Assembly: GCA_012517355.1 (NCBI GenBank)
Contig: JAAYVD010000120.1
Span: forward strand, 1 to 64,000
Length of the DNA: 64,000 nucleotides
Origin: Candidatus Rifleibacteriota bacterium
GTDB taxonomy: Bacteria > Muiribacteriota > Ozemobacteria > Ozemobacterales > Ozemobacteraceae
Reading direction: 5' to 3'
The position numbers and the translations under genes were made by a program. Below the pieces are notes generated by a model that made no database searches, was not told the DNA's origin, and saw nothing but the letters and a program-made list of their open reading frames with translations. Positions 15,991 through 25,495 of the stretch are shown here, piece by piece. The first letter of the stretch is position 1; each line of letters begins with the position of its first letter.

Positions 15991-17318
15991 GCGGATCCTC
16001 CAGGGGTGGCCCGGACGGGGGCGGTTTCGCGGGGGGTGGGGTCGCGGGGATTGGGTGCGCGGGGGTCGGCTCCGCCCGCCTGGTGCCAGGCGACCGTGCG
16101 GCGGATGCCGTCGTCGAGGGGGATGCCGACGTCGAGGCCGAGTTGCCGCCGGGCCTTGTCGATCGACGGCACGTAGCGGGGCGCCGGGCCGGGGCCTGGC
16201 GGTTGGCATACCTCGATGGCGGGAGACGGGGAAAAGGCCGCCGCGACCCGGTCGGCCAGTTCGCGGATGGACACCGGCTGGTCGGAACCCACGTTGTAGG
16301 CCTCGCCGGGGGCGCCCCGCAGCAGGATCGTCCAGAGCCAGACGGCGAGGTCGGCGGCGTAGAGATAGGACCGCACCGGCCGGCCGTCGCCGGCCACCAC
16401 GATCGGCCCGCCCGCCCGCCCGGCCCGGATGAACTGGGCGGCGGCGAAATGCTGGTCGAGGGGAAGGTGCGGGCCGACGAACGCGTAGCACCGGGCGGCG
16501 GTGAACGCCCGGCCCGGTTCCCGGCCCCAGACCGCGCCCAGAAACTCGGCCGCCCGCTTGCCCAGCCCGTAGGCGGCGGCGGGGTCGAACGGGTCGGGAG
16601 CCCCGGGGTGGGTCTCGGCGACCAGCGGCAGGTCGGGCGGCTGCGGCCCGTAGACCGCGCCGGAGCTAACGAACAGGAACCGCCGCGTGCCGGCACCGGC
16701 CGCGAGGTCGAGCACCCGCCGCGTGCCGGCGGTGATGGTGTCGAACATCACCAAAGGGGCTTCCAGGTTCAACTTCACGCTGGCCTCGGTCGCGCCGTGG
16801 ATGACGAAAGGGAAGCGGCCGGCGGGCGGGGTGAAGGCGGTGATCTCCCCCTGGTGCCAGCGGACGGCCGGATGGTCACCCAGGTGCGGGAACCGGGCGC
16901 GGAACCGCGCCGGATCGCGCGACAGCACGGTGACCCGCGCCCGCAGGTCCAGCCGGTCGTTGGCCGCCAGAAACGATTCCAGCAGCCAGCGGCCGAAGAA
17001 CCCGGTGCCGCCACTCAGGAACAGGTCCTGGCCGGCCAGGTCGGCCCACAACGGGGCCGTGCGCTCGAGGATCCAGTCGAGATCGGCCCCCGGCACGGGG
17101 CGGCCGGGGGCGTCCGGCGGACAAGGCGCGGCGGCCGGTGAACCCTCCGATGCTTTGGCTGGGACCGCGGCCGGCCGAGGATCCCCCGATGCCGTGCCCC
17201 GGCCTGCCGTCACCGGCGCCTCCCCCGGCTCCGTGGCCCGGGGCGCCGGTCCGGCCGGCGTGGGGGGCTGGACCCGTCCCGGGGCCCTGGGGGCTGAAGA
17301 ACGCGGATGGCGGCTCAT
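15987..17318 (-). CDS. NAD-dependent epimerase/dehydratase with a disordered N-terminus
   Basis: The enzyme part starts around residue 78: LFLSGGTGFFGRWLLESF, FLFVSSGAVYG, AAYGLGKRAAEFL (YxxxK) and VRSYLYAADLAVWLWTIL. It is paralogous to the SDR at 7844-8899. The first ~75 residues and last ~25 are Pro/Ala/Arg-rich and look disordered. The ATG at 17318 overlaps the reductase stop by 4 bp, which supports the long start despite the odd leader. The substrate is probably a CDP-linked dideoxysugar, given the neighbours; a YerF-like reduction is possible but unproven. Confidence 0.75.
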   Translation of the reverse strand: MSRHPRSSAPRAPGRVQPPTPAGPAPRATEPGEAPVTAGRGTASGDPRPAAVPAKASEGSPAAAPCPPDAPGRPVPGADLDWILERTAPLWADLAGQDLFLSGGTGFFGRWLLESFLAANDRLDLRARVTVLSRDPARFRARFPHLGDHPAVRWHQGEITAFTPPAGRFPFVIHGATEASVKLNLEAPLVMFDTITAGTRRVLDLAAGAGTRRFLFVSSGAVYGPQPPDLPLVAETHPGAPDPFDPAAAYGLGKRAAEFLGAVWGREPGRAFTAARCYAFVGPHLPLDQHFAAAQFIRAGRAGGPIVVAGDGRPVRSYLYAADLAVWLWTILLRGAPGEAYNVGSDQPVSIRELADRVAAAFSPSPAIEVCQPPGPGPAPRYVPSIDKARRQLGLDVGIPLDDGIRRTVAWHQAGGADPRAPNPRDPTPRETAPVRATPGGSA

Positions 17319-18145
17319 TCCCAGGCGTCGAGCCGGACCTGGTCGGCGGGCAGGCCCCGGGCTTTCAGTTGGTCGGAGAGGGCGGTCAGCATGACCGGCG
17401 GCCCCGACAGGTAGAACACGCTGGCGGCGGGGTTCGGCAGCAGGGGCCAGACGGCCTCGAGGTCGATGCGGCCGGAGAGGGCGATCGGCTGACGACCGGC
17501 CGCAGGTGCGGCGGTGCGGGGGGCGGCCGGTGCGGCGGCCGGCGTCGCGCCCGTCGCGCCCGCCGGCCCGTCGCTCGAAGCGGTTGCCGGCGATGCGCCC
17601 GGCTCCCCGGCACTGTCGCGCTCGGCGAAGAAGCAGGCCTGGAACGCCGGCACCGCCGCCAGCCGGTCGAGAATTTCGGCGCGGAACAGGTGCAGGGCCG
17701 GGGTGCGCGCCCCGTAGACCAGGAACACCGACCGCGCCTGCGCCGGGGTCAGCGCGCCCAGGAAGGCGGTGAAGGCGCTGATGCCGGTGCCGCCCGCGAT
17801 CAGCACCACGTCACGGTCGGGGGCGATGACGAACTCGCCGTAGGGCAGTTTCGCCCAGACCTCGAGGCCCGGCGCGAGCACGCTTTCCATGCGGGTCGTG
17901 TATTTTCCCTTCACCGAGTAGCAGACCTGGAGCCTCTTGCGGTCGGACGGGGAACTGGCGATCGAGAAGACCCGCGACTCTGGCCAGAACCCGGCCGGGT
18001 CGAACGGGTCGACGGTCAGGTGCAAAAACTGCCCTGGCTTGAAGGCCGGCACCGGCGACTGCGGCTGCAAAAAAACGGAATAGACCCGCTCGCCGTGGTC
18101 GACGACCGACTCGACCGTGCACCTGATCTTGCGCGGCATGCTCAT
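17315..18145 (-). CDS. Flavin-dependent NAD(P)H reductase, DdhD/AscD-like without ferredoxin domain
   Basis: A 276-residue ferredoxin-reductase-type protein. [11 protein letters not shown] and [13 protein letters not shown] (flavin site, residues 56-67) are followed by [10 protein letters not shown], then [13 protein letters not shown] (NAD site, 114-125) and [12 protein letters not shown]. It sits directly after the DdhC-type dehydrase gene with a 4-bp overlap, so it should be the E3-type electron donor for C3 deoxygenation. Known E3 proteins carry an N-terminal [2Fe-2S] domain; here translation starts at the flavin domain. A Pro/Ala-rich insert covers residues ~178-220. Confidence 0.78.
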   Translation of the reverse strand: MSMPRKIRCTVESVVDHGERVYSVFLQPQSPVPAFKPGQFLHLTVDPFDPAGFWPESRVFSIASSPSDRKRLQVCYSVKGKYTTRMESVLAPGLEVWAKLPYGEFVIAPDRDVVLIAGGTGISAFTAFLGALTPAQARSVFLVYGARTPALHLFRAEILDRLAAVPAFQACFFAERDSAGEPGASPATASSDGPAGATGATPAAAPAAPRTAAPAAGRQPIALSGRIDLEAVWPLLPNPAASVFYLSGPPVMLTALSDQLKARGLPADQVRLDAWE

Positions 18146-19461
18146 CGGCCGGCCTTCCCCGTGACGAACCCGCGGATCGTCGCCAGCACGTGCTCGCGCA
18201 TCGGCGCGGTCAGGCCGGGATACACGCCGATGAAGAAGGTGTTCGAGGTGATCAGGTCGGTGTTCGTGAGCGTGCCGACCACGCGGTGCTCGATCGTCTC
18301 GTAGGCCGGGTGCCGCAGCAGGTTGCCGCAGAACAGGTTGCGCGTCTCGATCTTCCCCGCCTCGATGGCCCCGACCAGGTCGGCGCGGCTGAACGGGGCG
18401 TCGGGGCGGACCGTCACCACGAACCCGAACCAGGACGGGTCGGCCTTCGCCGGCGCCACGGGCAGGATCAGGTAGGGGGCGAGATCGGCCAGGCCGGCCG
18501 ACAGGGCGGCGTGGTTGGCCTGGCGGGCCGCGATGAAGTCGGGCACCTTCTGCAGCTGGGCCACGCCGATGGCCGCCTGCATGTCGGTGACCTTCAGGTT
18601 GTAGCCGATGTGGCTGTAGACATACTTGTGGTCGTAGCCGGCGGGGAGAGTGCCGAACTGCTGGGTGAACCGCTTGCCGCAGGTGTTGTTCTCGCCGCCC
18701 GAGCAGTAGCAGTCGCGGCCCCAGTCGCGGAAGCTGTGGGCGATGCGGCCCAGGTCCTCGTCGTCGGTGGCCACCGCCCCGCCTTCGCCCATCGTGATGT
18801 GGTGCGCCGGGTAGAAGCTGAAGGTCGACAGGTGGCCGAAGGTGCCGCACAGCTTTCCCTCATACCGGCTGCCCAGGGCGTCGCAGTTGTCCTCGATCAG
18901 CCACAGCCCGCGCCGGTCGCACAATTCGCGCACTTCCTTGACGGGGAAGGGAACGCCCATCGTGTGGGCGATCATGACCGCGCGGGTGCGCGGCGACAGG
19001 GCCGCCTCGATCTTCTCGAGCGTCGGCACGTAGGTGCCCAGCTCGACGTCGACGAACACGGGAATCGCCCGGTTCTGGATGATCGGGTTGACCGTGGTGG
19101 GGAAGCCGGCGGCCACGGTGATGACCTCGTCGCCCGGCCGGATCGCCCGGTCCTTCAGCTTGGGCGAGGTCAAGCTCGAGAAAGCCACCAGGTTGGCCGA
19201 CGAGCCGGAGTTGACCAGCAGCACCTGCTGCAGGCCGAGGAAATCGGCCAGGCCGGCCTCGAACTCCTCGGAGAAGCGGCCGGCGGTCAGCCAGAAGTCG
19301 AGCGAGGCGTCGACCAGGTGGACCAGCTCCTCGTCGTCGAAATGGCGGCCGGCGTAGCGGACCGGGTCTTCCCCGGGCCGGAAGGGCTGGGTCGGCGTGG
19401 CCCGGTGGAACTCGCGGACCAGCTCGAGGATCTGCGTGCGGATCTGTTTCTTGTCAGGCAT
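18142..19461 (-). CDS. rfbH: CDP-6-deoxy-4-hexulose-3-dehydrase (E1, RfbH/DdhC-type)
   Basis: A 439-residue fold-type I PMP enzyme. The lysine normally found in aminotransferases is replaced by histidine in [16 protein letters not shown] (H220/H221), the hallmark of this dehydrase. Cysteines at 193, 251, 253 and 261 ([21 protein letters not shown]) reproduce the C-X57-C-X1-C-X7-C iron-sulfur motif of the family. It removes the C3 hydroxyl of CDP-4-keto-6-deoxyglucose together with the downstream reductase. This is the committed step to 3,6-dideoxyhexoses and fixes the pathway assignment for the operon. Confidence 0.93.
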   Translation of the reverse strand: MPDKKQIRTQILELVREFHRATPTQPFRPGEDPVRYAGRHFDDEELVHLVDASLDFWLTAGRFSEEFEAGLADFLGLQQVLLVNSGSSANLVAFSSLTSPKLKDRAIRPGDEVITVAAGFPTTVNPIIQNRAIPVFVDVELGTYVPTLEKIEAALSPRTRAVMIAHTMGVPFPVKEVRELCDRRGLWLIEDNCDALGSRYEGKLCGTFGHLSTFSFYPAHHITMGEGGAVATDDEDLGRIAHSFRDWGRDCYCSGGENNTCGKRFTQQFGTLPAGYDHKYVYSHIGYNLKVTDMQAAIGVAQLQKVPDFIAARQANHAALSAGLADLAPYLILPVAPAKADPSWFGFVVTVRPDAPFSRADLVGAIEAGKIETRNLFCGNLLRHPAYETIEHRVVGTLTNTDLITSNTFFIGVYPGLTAPMREHVLATIRGFVTGKAGR

Positions 19462-19549
19462 GGGTGTCAGGCTCCTGGGCGGGTGGCCGGCCTTCTGGCG
19501 GCGGCTCCCGCCGTGGGTCGGAAGATGCGTGGTCGGGCGGTGGACTGGC

Positions 19550-20866
19550 TCACGGGTGGCCGGTGGTGCTGGTTGCGGCAGGTGTCGCCCAGGCGAGGCC
19601 CTGGGAACGTGCCGCCGCCACGTAGGTATCGAGCTGACCGGCGGTCAATTCGCGCAAAGCTTCGGGCCGGTTGTCACGGTTGGCTCCGGCATACCAGGCG
19701 ACGGTCTCGCGGATGGTGACGGCGAAGTCGTAGACGGGGTGCCATCCCAGGGCGACCTGGGCCTTGTCGATCGACAGATGGAGCAGGCCGGCCTCGTGGA
19801 CGGCGCGCGGGTCGGTACGGTCCTCCCAGGAACCCGGCCAGTGGCGCAGGATTTCGGTGACCAGGGCCTCGACCGGGCGGTTCGACTCCCGCAGCGGGCC
19901 GAAGTTGAAGGCGCCATCGAGGCCCTCACCGTCAGTGGCCGGAGACGGGGCAGGGGAGGGGAAGCGAGAAGCGGTCGGGCCCACAGCCCCGGACGGGCCG
20001 GGGGCGGTTCCCGGGCCTGCGGTCGCTCCCGGACGGGCCGGCCCCGCCCCCTTCGGTGAAACCGACTGGGCGGCCGTGCCCGGGCCTGCCGTTTCGGCAT
20101 CCGGTGCGACCGTGGTCGGGGAATGGCTGCCCAGGCGGGCGGCCAGCCACAGGTACCCGCCCAGGGGCTCGAGCACGTGCTGCCACGGCCGGGTCGACCG
20201 CCGGTTGCGCACGACGATCGGTTGCTTCCGCTGCAGGGCGCGGATGCAGTCGGGGACGATGCGGTCCTTCGCCCAGTCGCCGCCGCCGATCACGTTGCCG
20301 GCGCGCACGCTGGCGATCTTCACGGGATGCCCGCGGAAGAAGGACCGGCGCCAGGCCGAGATGGCGATTTCGGCGCCTGCCTTGCTCGAACTGTAGGGGT
20401 CGTGCCCGCCCAGCGGGTCGCATTCGCGGTATCCGTAGACCCACTCGCGGTTCTCGTAGCACTTGTCGGTGGTGATGAACACCGCCGGGCAGGGCTTCGT
20501 CAGCCTGCGCAGCGACTCCAGGACGTGGATGGTGCCCATCACGTTGGTGTCCCAGGTGGCGACCGGAACTTCGTAGGAATCCCGCACGAGGGGCTGCGCG
20601 GCGAGGTGGAAGACGGCGTCGGGGTTGGCGGCCGCGACGACCTTTTCCAGGTGCCCGGGGTCGCGGATGTCGCCGTGGTGGTGCTCGACGAGAGTCTCCA
20701 ATTGCAGGCCGGCGAACAGGGAAGGGGTGGTCGGCGGGTCGAGCGCGTAGCCGACGACCCGCGCCCCGAGCCGGTGCAGCCAGAACGCCAGCCACGAGCC
20801 CTTGAAGCCGGTGTGGCCGGTGACCAGGACGGTCTTCCCGCGAAAGAAATCCAGAAACCCGCTCAT
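19550..20866 (-). CDS. rfbG: CDP-glucose 4,6-dehydratase with a large disordered insert
   Basis: An extended [23 protein letters not shown] at the N-terminus, [20 protein letters not shown] (catalytic Thr/Asp/Lys near 132-135) and [10 protein letters not shown] (YxxxK, Y158/K162). It converts CDP-glucose to CDP-4-keto-6-deoxyglucose. The family is normally about 360 residues; this one is 438 because a Pro/Ala/Gly-rich block (about residues 247-316) is inserted between the WLAARLG helix and AFNFGP. A ribosome site AGGAAGG precedes the ATG, just after the cytidylyltransferase stop. Confidence 0.92.
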   Translation of the reverse strand: MSGFLDFFRGKTVLVTGHTGFKGSWLAFWLHRLGARVVGYALDPPTTPSLFAGLQLETLVEHHHGDIRDPGHLEKVVAAANPDAVFHLAAQPLVRDSYEVPVATWDTNVMGTIHVLESLRRLTKPCPAVFITTDKCYENREWVYGYRECDPLGGHDPYSSSKAGAEIAISAWRRSFFRGHPVKIASVRAGNVIGGGDWAKDRIVPDCIRALQRKQPIVVRNRRSTRPWQHVLEPLGGYLWLAARLGSHSPTTVAPDAETAGPGTAAQSVSPKGAGPARPGATAGPGTAPGPSGAVGPTASRFPSPAPSPATDGEGLDGAFNFGPLRESNRPVEALVTEILRHWPGSWEDRTDPRAVHEAGLLHLSIDKAQVALGWHPVYDFAVTIRETVAWYAGANRDNRPEALRELTAGQLDTYVAAARSQGLAWATPAATSTTGHP

Positions 20867-20873
20867 GGCCTTC

Positions 20874-21644
20874 CTACCAGACCTTCCAGGGGGCCTGGCC
20901 CGCGGTCCAGAGTTCGTCGAGCTTGATCTTGTCGCGGAGGGTGTCCATCGGCAGCCAGAAACCGTCGTGCTTGAAAGCCTTCAGGTCGCCGTCGGCCGCC
21001 AGCCGCTCGAGAGGGGTGCGCTCCCAGATGGTGCGGTCGTCCTTGACCAGATCGAGAACGGCGGGCTCGAGCACGAAGAAACCCCCGTTGACGTAGGCGC
21101 CGTCGCCGCTCGGCTTTTCCATGAAGGAACGGACGGTCTGGGGGTCGGCCATCTCGAGGGCCCCGAACCGGCCGGGGGGCTGCACCGCGGTCAGGGTGGC
21201 CTTCCTGCCGTGACTCTTGTGGAAGGAAACCAGTTGCTCGATGTTGACGTCGGACACGCCGTCGCCGTAGGTCATCAGAAACGGCTCGCGGCCGAGATGA
21301 TGGGCCACCCGCCTGAGGCGGCCCCCGGTCATCGTCTCGTCGCCGGTGTCGACCAGGGTGACCTTCCAGGGCTCGGCGTGGCTCTGGTGGGTGATCATCT
21401 TGTTCTGCTTGAGGTCGAAGGTGACGTCGGACGTGTGCAGGAAGTAGTTCGCGAAGAACTCCTTGATCATGTAGCCCTTGTACCCGCAGCAGATGACGAA
21501 ATCGTGGTAGCCGTACGACGAGTAGATCTTCATGATGTGCCACAGGATCGGCCGGCCACCGATCTCGACCATGGGCTTGGGCCGGACGCCGGTCTCTTCG
21601 CTGAGCCTGGTGCCGAGACCCCCGGCAAGGATGACGACTTTCAT
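20874..21644 (-). CDS. rfbF: Glucose-1-phosphate cytidylyltransferase
   Basis: A 256-residue nucleotidyltransferase. MKVVILAGGLGTRLSEETG and RPKPMVEIGGRPILWHIMKIYS form the nucleotide site, FVICCGYKGYMIKEFF follows, and the middle has the usual TGDETMTGGRLRR segment of CTP-specific enzymes. It makes CDP-glucose, the first step of the CDP-3,6-dideoxyhexose route, and stands directly upstream of the dehydratase gene (7-bp gap). I start at the ATG at 21644 that begins the signature, not at 21701. Confidence 0.93.
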   Translation of the reverse strand: MKVVILAGGLGTRLSEETGVRPKPMVEIGGRPILWHIMKIYSSYGYHDFVICCGYKGYMIKEFFANYFLHTSDVTFDLKQNKMITHQSHAEPWKVTLVDTGDETMTGGRLRRVAHHLGREPFLMTYGDGVSDVNIEQLVSFHKSHGRKATLTAVQPPGRFGALEMADPQTVRSFMEKPSGDGAYVNGGFFVLEPAVLDLVKDDRTIWERTPLERLAADGDLKAFKHDGFWLPMDTLRDKIKLDELWTAGQAPWKVW

Positions 21645-21697
21645 GGAACCATCTCCCTCAGCGGTGCCCGGCCTGCCTGGAAGAGGCCGGCCACCGG

Positions 21698-22789
21698 TCA
21701 TTCGAACGATTCATACACCTGGTGCCCGGCCTGGCGAAGGATGGCCACCTTGCCGGTTTCGGCGAGATCGGACCGGACCATTTCGCTGACCAGGGCCTGG
21801 AGGTCGGTCTGGGGTTTCCAGCCGAGCTTCGCTCTCGCCTTCGTGGAGTCGCCCAGGAGGAGGTCGACCTCGGTGGGCCGGAAATACCGCGGATCGACCT
21901 CGACGACCACCTTCCCGGTGGCCCGGTCGAGACCGCGCTCCTGCGCGCCCTTCCCCTGCCAATCGATGGATACGCCGAGTTCCCGGAAGACCAGGGTCAC
22001 GAACTCGCGCACGCTGGTGGTGACGCCGGTGGCGATGACGAAATCGTCGGGTTCGGGTTGCTGCAGGATCAGGTACATCGCCTCGACGTAGTCGCGCGCA
22101 TGCCCCCAGTCGCGCTTCGCATCGAGGTTGCCGAGGAAGAGCTTCTCCTGCATGCCGGCCTTGATGCGGCAGGCGGCCCGCGTGATCTTGCGGGTGACGA
22201 ACGTCTCGCCGCGCAGCGGGCTCTCGTGGTTGAACAGGATGCCGTTGCAGCCGTAGATGCCGTAGGCCTCGCGGTAGTTCACCACGATCCAGTAGGCGTA
22301 CAACTTGGCGGCGGCGTAGGGGCTGCGCGGGTAGAACGGCGTCGTTTCGCGTTGCGGGGTTTCCTGTACTTTCCCGTAGAGTTCGCTGGTGGAGGCCTGG
22401 TAGAACCGCGTCTTCTTTTCCAGTTTGAGAATGCGGATCGCCTCGAGGAGCCGCAGGACCCCGAGCCCGTCGGCGTTGGCCGTGTATTCGGGAGTCTCGA
22501 AGCTGACCTTGACGTGGCTCTGGGCGGCCAGGTTGTAGATCTCGTCGGGCTGGACCTCCTGGATGATGCGGATCAGGTTGGTCGAGTCGGTCATGTCGCC
22601 GTAGTGCAGGAAGAAACGGCGGTTCTTCTCGTGGGGGTCCTGGTACAGGTGTTCGATCCGGTTGGTGTTGAAGAGCGAAGCCCGCCGCTTGATGCCGTGG
22701 ACCTCGTAGCCTTTTTCCAGGAGAAGTTCCGCCAGGTAGGCGCCGTCCTGGCCGGTGATGCCGGTGACGAGGGCGATCTTCTTGCTCAT
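21698..22789 (-). CDS. gmd: GDP-mannose 4,6-dehydratase
   Basis: A 363-residue SDR starting [66 protein letters not shown] and [12 protein letters not shown] (YxxxK) are all classic Gmd blocks, and [19 protein letters not shown] is the GDP-specific motif. It makes GDP-4-keto-6-deoxymannose, which the next gene (Fcl) turns into GDP-L-fucose. Length is normal and no insertion is present. Confidence 0.96.
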   Translation of the reverse strand: MSKKIALVTGITGQDGAYLAELLLEKGYEVHGIKRRASLFNTNRIEHLYQDPHEKNRRFFLHYGDMTDSTNLIRIIQEVQPDEIYNLAAQSHVKVSFETPEYTANADGLGVLRLLEAIRILKLEKKTRFYQASTSELYGKVQETPQRETTPFYPRSPYAAAKLYAYWIVVNYREAYGIYGCNGILFNHESPLRGETFVTRKITRAACRIKAGMQEKLFLGNLDAKRDWGHARDYVEAMYLILQQPEPDDFVIATGVTTSVREFVTLVFRELGVSIDWQGKGAQERGLDRATGKVVVEVDPRYFRPTEVDLLLGDSTKARAKLGWKPQTDLQALVSEMVRSDLAETGKVAILRQAGHQVYESFE

Positions 22790-22817
22790 GCCGTGTTCTC
22801 CCAATTCCCCTTCCCGG

Positions 22818-23819
22818 TCAGGTCCGGGCGGTGATGGGGCCGGTCCCCGCTGACGCCGGAGCGGAGGCAGCGGGAAGCGCCCGGGTCTTGAAGTCCTCGT
22901 AGGCCAGGCGGATCCCGTCCTCGAGGGGGATGCGGGGTTTCCAGCCGAGGGCGAACAGTTTCGCGCTGTCGAGGAGCTTGCGGGGAGTGCCGTCGGGCTT
23001 GGACGGGTCGAACCGGATCTCCCCGCCGTACCCGATCACCCGGGCCACGGTGCGGGCCAGCTCGGCGATCGTCAGGTCGGTTCCCGTGCCTACGTTGAAC
23101 AGGGCGGCCGGGTCACGCAGCACCGTCGCGGCGGGCTGGTCGAGCAGAAACAGCCCGGCTTCGGCGAGATCGTCGCTGCACATGAACTCCCGGTAGGGAC
23201 GGCCCGTTCCCCACACGGTGACGAACGGGTGCGCGCCGGCCTTCGCCTCGTGGAACCGCCTGATGAAGGCGGGGAACACATGCGAGTGCTCGGGATGGTA
23301 GTTGTCGTTCACCCCGTACTGGTTGGTTGGCATGACCGACAAAAACTCGGTGCCATACTGCCGGTTGTAGCTTTCGCACATCTTCAGCCCGGCGATCTTG
23401 GCCACCGCGTAGGGTTCGTTGGTTTTCTCGAGAGGGCCAGTCAGGAGATGCTCTTCCTTGATTGGCTGAGGACAATCCCGCGGATACACACACGACGAAC
23501 CGAGGAACAACAGCCGCCTGACCCCGTGCCGCCAGCACTGGTGGATGACGTTCGTCTGGATGGCCAGGTTGTCGTGGATGAACTCGGCGCGCAGGGTGTC
23601 GTTGGCATGGATGCCCCCGACCTTGGCGGCGGCCAGGATCACATAATCCGGCTTTTCGTTGGCGAAGAACCGCTCGACCGCGGCCCCCTCGCGCAGATCG
23701 AGCTCCTCGAGCGTCCGGACCACCACCCGGTGGAACCCGTGCCGCTCCAGCGCCCGGGCAAAGGCACTTCCCACCAGTCCGGTATGCCCGGCCAGGTAGA
23801 CCTTCGCCTGTGTGTCCAC
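22818..23819 (-). CDS. fcl: GDP-L-fucose synthase
   Basis: An extended SDR of about 333 residues: [75 protein letters not shown] (YxxxK) and [19 protein letters not shown]. It epimerises and reduces the Gmd product to GDP-L-fucose. I choose the GTG at 23819 ([11 protein letters not shown]), preceded by GGGAG. The upstream ATG at 23912 overlaps the promoter sequence at 23885-23912 and is unlikely. A Pro/Ala-rich tail of ~15 residues follows the normal end. Confidence 0.94.
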   Translation of the reverse strand: MDTQAKVYLAGHTGLVGSAFARALERHGFHRVVVRTLEELDLREGAAVERFFANEKPDYVILAAAKVGGIHANDTLRAEFIHDNLAIQTNVIHQCWRHGVRRLLFLGSSCVYPRDCPQPIKEEHLLTGPLEKTNEPYAVAKIAGLKMCESYNRQYGTEFLSVMPTNQYGVNDNYHPEHSHVFPAFIRRFHEAKAGAHPFVTVWGTGRPYREFMCSDDLAEAGLFLLDQPAATVLRDPAALFNVGTGTDLTIAELARTVARVIGYGGEIRFDPSKPDGTPRKLLDSAKLFALGWKPRIPLEDGIRLAYEDFKTRALPAASAPASAGTGPITART

Positions 23820-23884
23820 TTCCTGACTCCCTGCGACAAGAGGAATTCTCCCAGGAGGGTTCTCCCCCGCTTCTGGGAAGAGGA

Positions 23885-23912
23885 ATGATACCACAAATGA
23901 AGGTGCCACCAA
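23885..23912 (-). promoter_or_regulatory. Sigma-70-type promoter of fcl-gmd and downstream genes
   Basis: On the minus strand TTGGTG, 16 bases, then TGGTATCAT (TATCAT as -10 with a TG extension). Transcription would start near 23878, about 60 bases before the fcl GTG. The surrounding 60 bases are the most AT-rich in this part of the cluster. It suggests that the fcl-to-4608 genes can be expressed separately from manC and the dTDP genes. Confidence 0.55.
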
Positions 23913-23923
23913 ACTAAATCAAT

Positions 23924-23990
23924 GATCCGCATAAAGGCTTGCCGAAGGGGCTTTGCCCCTTCACCCCACCAGGGCCGATGGCCCTGGACC
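23924..23990 (+). repeat. Double-hairpin repeat, family 1, copy A
   Basis: It contains GAAGGGGCTTTGCCCCTTC and CCAGGGCCGATGGCCCTGG, two perfect hairpins a few bases apart, preceded by GCATAAAGGCTTGCC. A nearly identical copy lies in reverse at 44994-45058 and a diverged one at 32418-32460. It stands between the end of manC and the fcl promoter, where it could act as a terminator for leftward transcripts as well as being a mobile REP-like element. Confidence 0.8.
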
Positions 23991-24052
23991 GGACGGTAGA
24001 ACTAAAACTCCCGGCAAACCCGGGAAGGTCTTGGGACAGGCCCCAGGAATGG

Positions 24053-25459
24053 TCAGGCCCGGTGGTAGATGTCCTCGTAGCGCTCGATGTCGTCTTCGCC
24101 GACGTAGGCGCCGACCTGGACCTCGATGATCTCGAGCGGCACCTTGCCGGGGTTTTCGAGGCGGTGCTTCGTGGTCTTGGGCACGAAGATGCTTTCGTTC
24201 TCGTGGAAGAAATGCTCCTTCTCGCCCACCACGACCCGGCCGGTGCCCCGCACCACGACCCAGTGCTCGCTGCGGTGGTAGTGCATCTGCAGGCTGAGCT
24301 TGGCGCCCGGGTTGACCACGATGCGCTTCAGCTTGTAGCGCGGCCCGACCTCGAGCACGGTGTAACTGCCCCAGGGTCGGTAGACCGTTGCATGCACGGC
24401 GGTCAGCTGCTCGTACGCCGGGTCGGCCTTCAGCCGCTGCACCACGTCCTTCACCTTCTGGCTTTCGTCGCGGGCGGCCACCAGCAGCGCGTCGCCGGTC
24501 TCGACGACCATCACGTCCTTCAGCCCGATCGTCGCCACCAGCCGGTCGTGGCCCATGATCAGGCAGTCGGTGGTGTCGAGGGCCAGCACCTTGCCCAGCG
24601 TGACGTTCTGCTGCCCGTCCTTGGGCAGGTTGTCGTAGACGCTGTCCCAGGACCCGACGTCGGACCAGGTCAGGTCGAGGGGAACCACCGCCACCCGGTC
24701 GGACTTCTCCATCACGGCGTAGTCGATCGAGATGGACGGCTGGTTCGCGAAGGCCGCCAGCATCTCGGCGTAGGTCAGGCGCAGGGCCTCGCCGATGGCC
24801 GGGGCGTGGCGGGCCATCTGCTCCTTGATCGTGCGCAGGGTGAAGGCGAACATGCCGGAATTGAACAGGTAATCCCCCGCGGCCAGGTACTCCTGGGCCT
24901 TGGCCAGGTCGGGCTTCTCGACGAACCGGTCGACCTTCCAGCCGTTCTTCCCCTCGGCGCCGGGCAGCTTCTTCCCTTTCTTCAGGTAGCCGAACCCGGT
25001 TTCGGGCCGATTGGGAACGATCCCGAAGGTGACCAGCCAGCCGGCCTTCGCGATCGCCTCGGCCTGTCGGGCCAGTTCGGCGAACCGCTCTTCGGGCGCG
25101 ATCAGGTGGTCGGACGGCCCGATGAACAGCACCTCGTCCTCGCCGCAGCCGAGCACCTCCTCGGCATACTTGACCCCCAGCGCGATGGCCGGCGCCGTGT
25201 TGCGCGCCACCGGCTCGAGCAGGACGTGCTGGTCGAGGCCGGGCTGCAACTCACGCACCTGGCTCTGCACGTGGAACTGGTACTCCTTGTTCGTGACCAG
25301 CAGGATCTCTCCCGCCGAGGCCAGGCGCAGGCAGCGCTGCACCGTCTTCTGCAGGAACGACCGGTCGTCGCCGATCTTCATGAACTGCTTGGGGAACGAC
25401 TGCCGCGACAACGGCCACAACCGCGTGCCGCCGCCGCCCGCCAGGATGATCGCTTTCAT
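24053..25459 (-). CDS. manC: Mannose-1-phosphate guanylyltransferase / mannose-6-phosphate isomerase
   Basis: A 468-residue bifunctional enzyme. The N-terminal part carries MKAIILAGGGGTRLWPLSR and SFPKQFMKIG (nucleotide loop) with FIGPSDHLI in the middle. The C-terminal cupin has RPWGSYTVLEVGPRYKLKRI, LQMHYHRSEHWVVVRGTGRV and ENESIFVPKTTKHRLENPG (isomerase metal site). It makes GDP-mannose for Gmd/Fcl and possibly for mannose transfer. It lies between a hicAB module and the fcl promoter on the same strand. Confidence 0.95.
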   Translation of the reverse strand: MKAIILAGGGGTRLWPLSRQSFPKQFMKIGDDRSFLQKTVQRCLRLASAGEILLVTNKEYQFHVQSQVRELQPGLDQHVLLEPVARNTAPAIALGVKYAEEVLGCGEDEVLFIGPSDHLIAPEERFAELARQAEAIAKAGWLVTFGIVPNRPETGFGYLKKGKKLPGAEGKNGWKVDRFVEKPDLAKAQEYLAAGDYLFNSGMFAFTLRTIKEQMARHAPAIGEALRLTYAEMLAAFANQPSISIDYAVMEKSDRVAVVPLDLTWSDVGSWDSVYDNLPKDGQQNVTLGKVLALDTTDCLIMGHDRLVATIGLKDVMVVETGDALLVAARDESQKVKDVVQRLKADPAYEQLTAVHATVYRPWGSYTVLEVGPRYKLKRIVVNPGAKLSLQMHYHRSEHWVVVRGTGRVVVGEKEHFFHENESIFVPKTTKHRLENPGKVPLEIIEVQVGAYVGEDDIERYEDIYHRA

Positions 25460-25495
25460 GCTCGTTCTCCGAAAGGAATGGATTTTGACCGGGGG

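Noticed and set aside
17315-18850. 511-residue version of the DdhD-like reductase
   Set aside because: The first 235 residues are the shadow frame of the DdhC-type gene; the ATG at 18145 overlaps that gene's stop as elsewhere in the operon.
22818-23912. ATG at 23912 as the start of fcl
   Set aside because: It overlaps the likely promoter; GDP-fucose synthases begin with the KVYLAGHTG strand, which fits the GTG at 23819.
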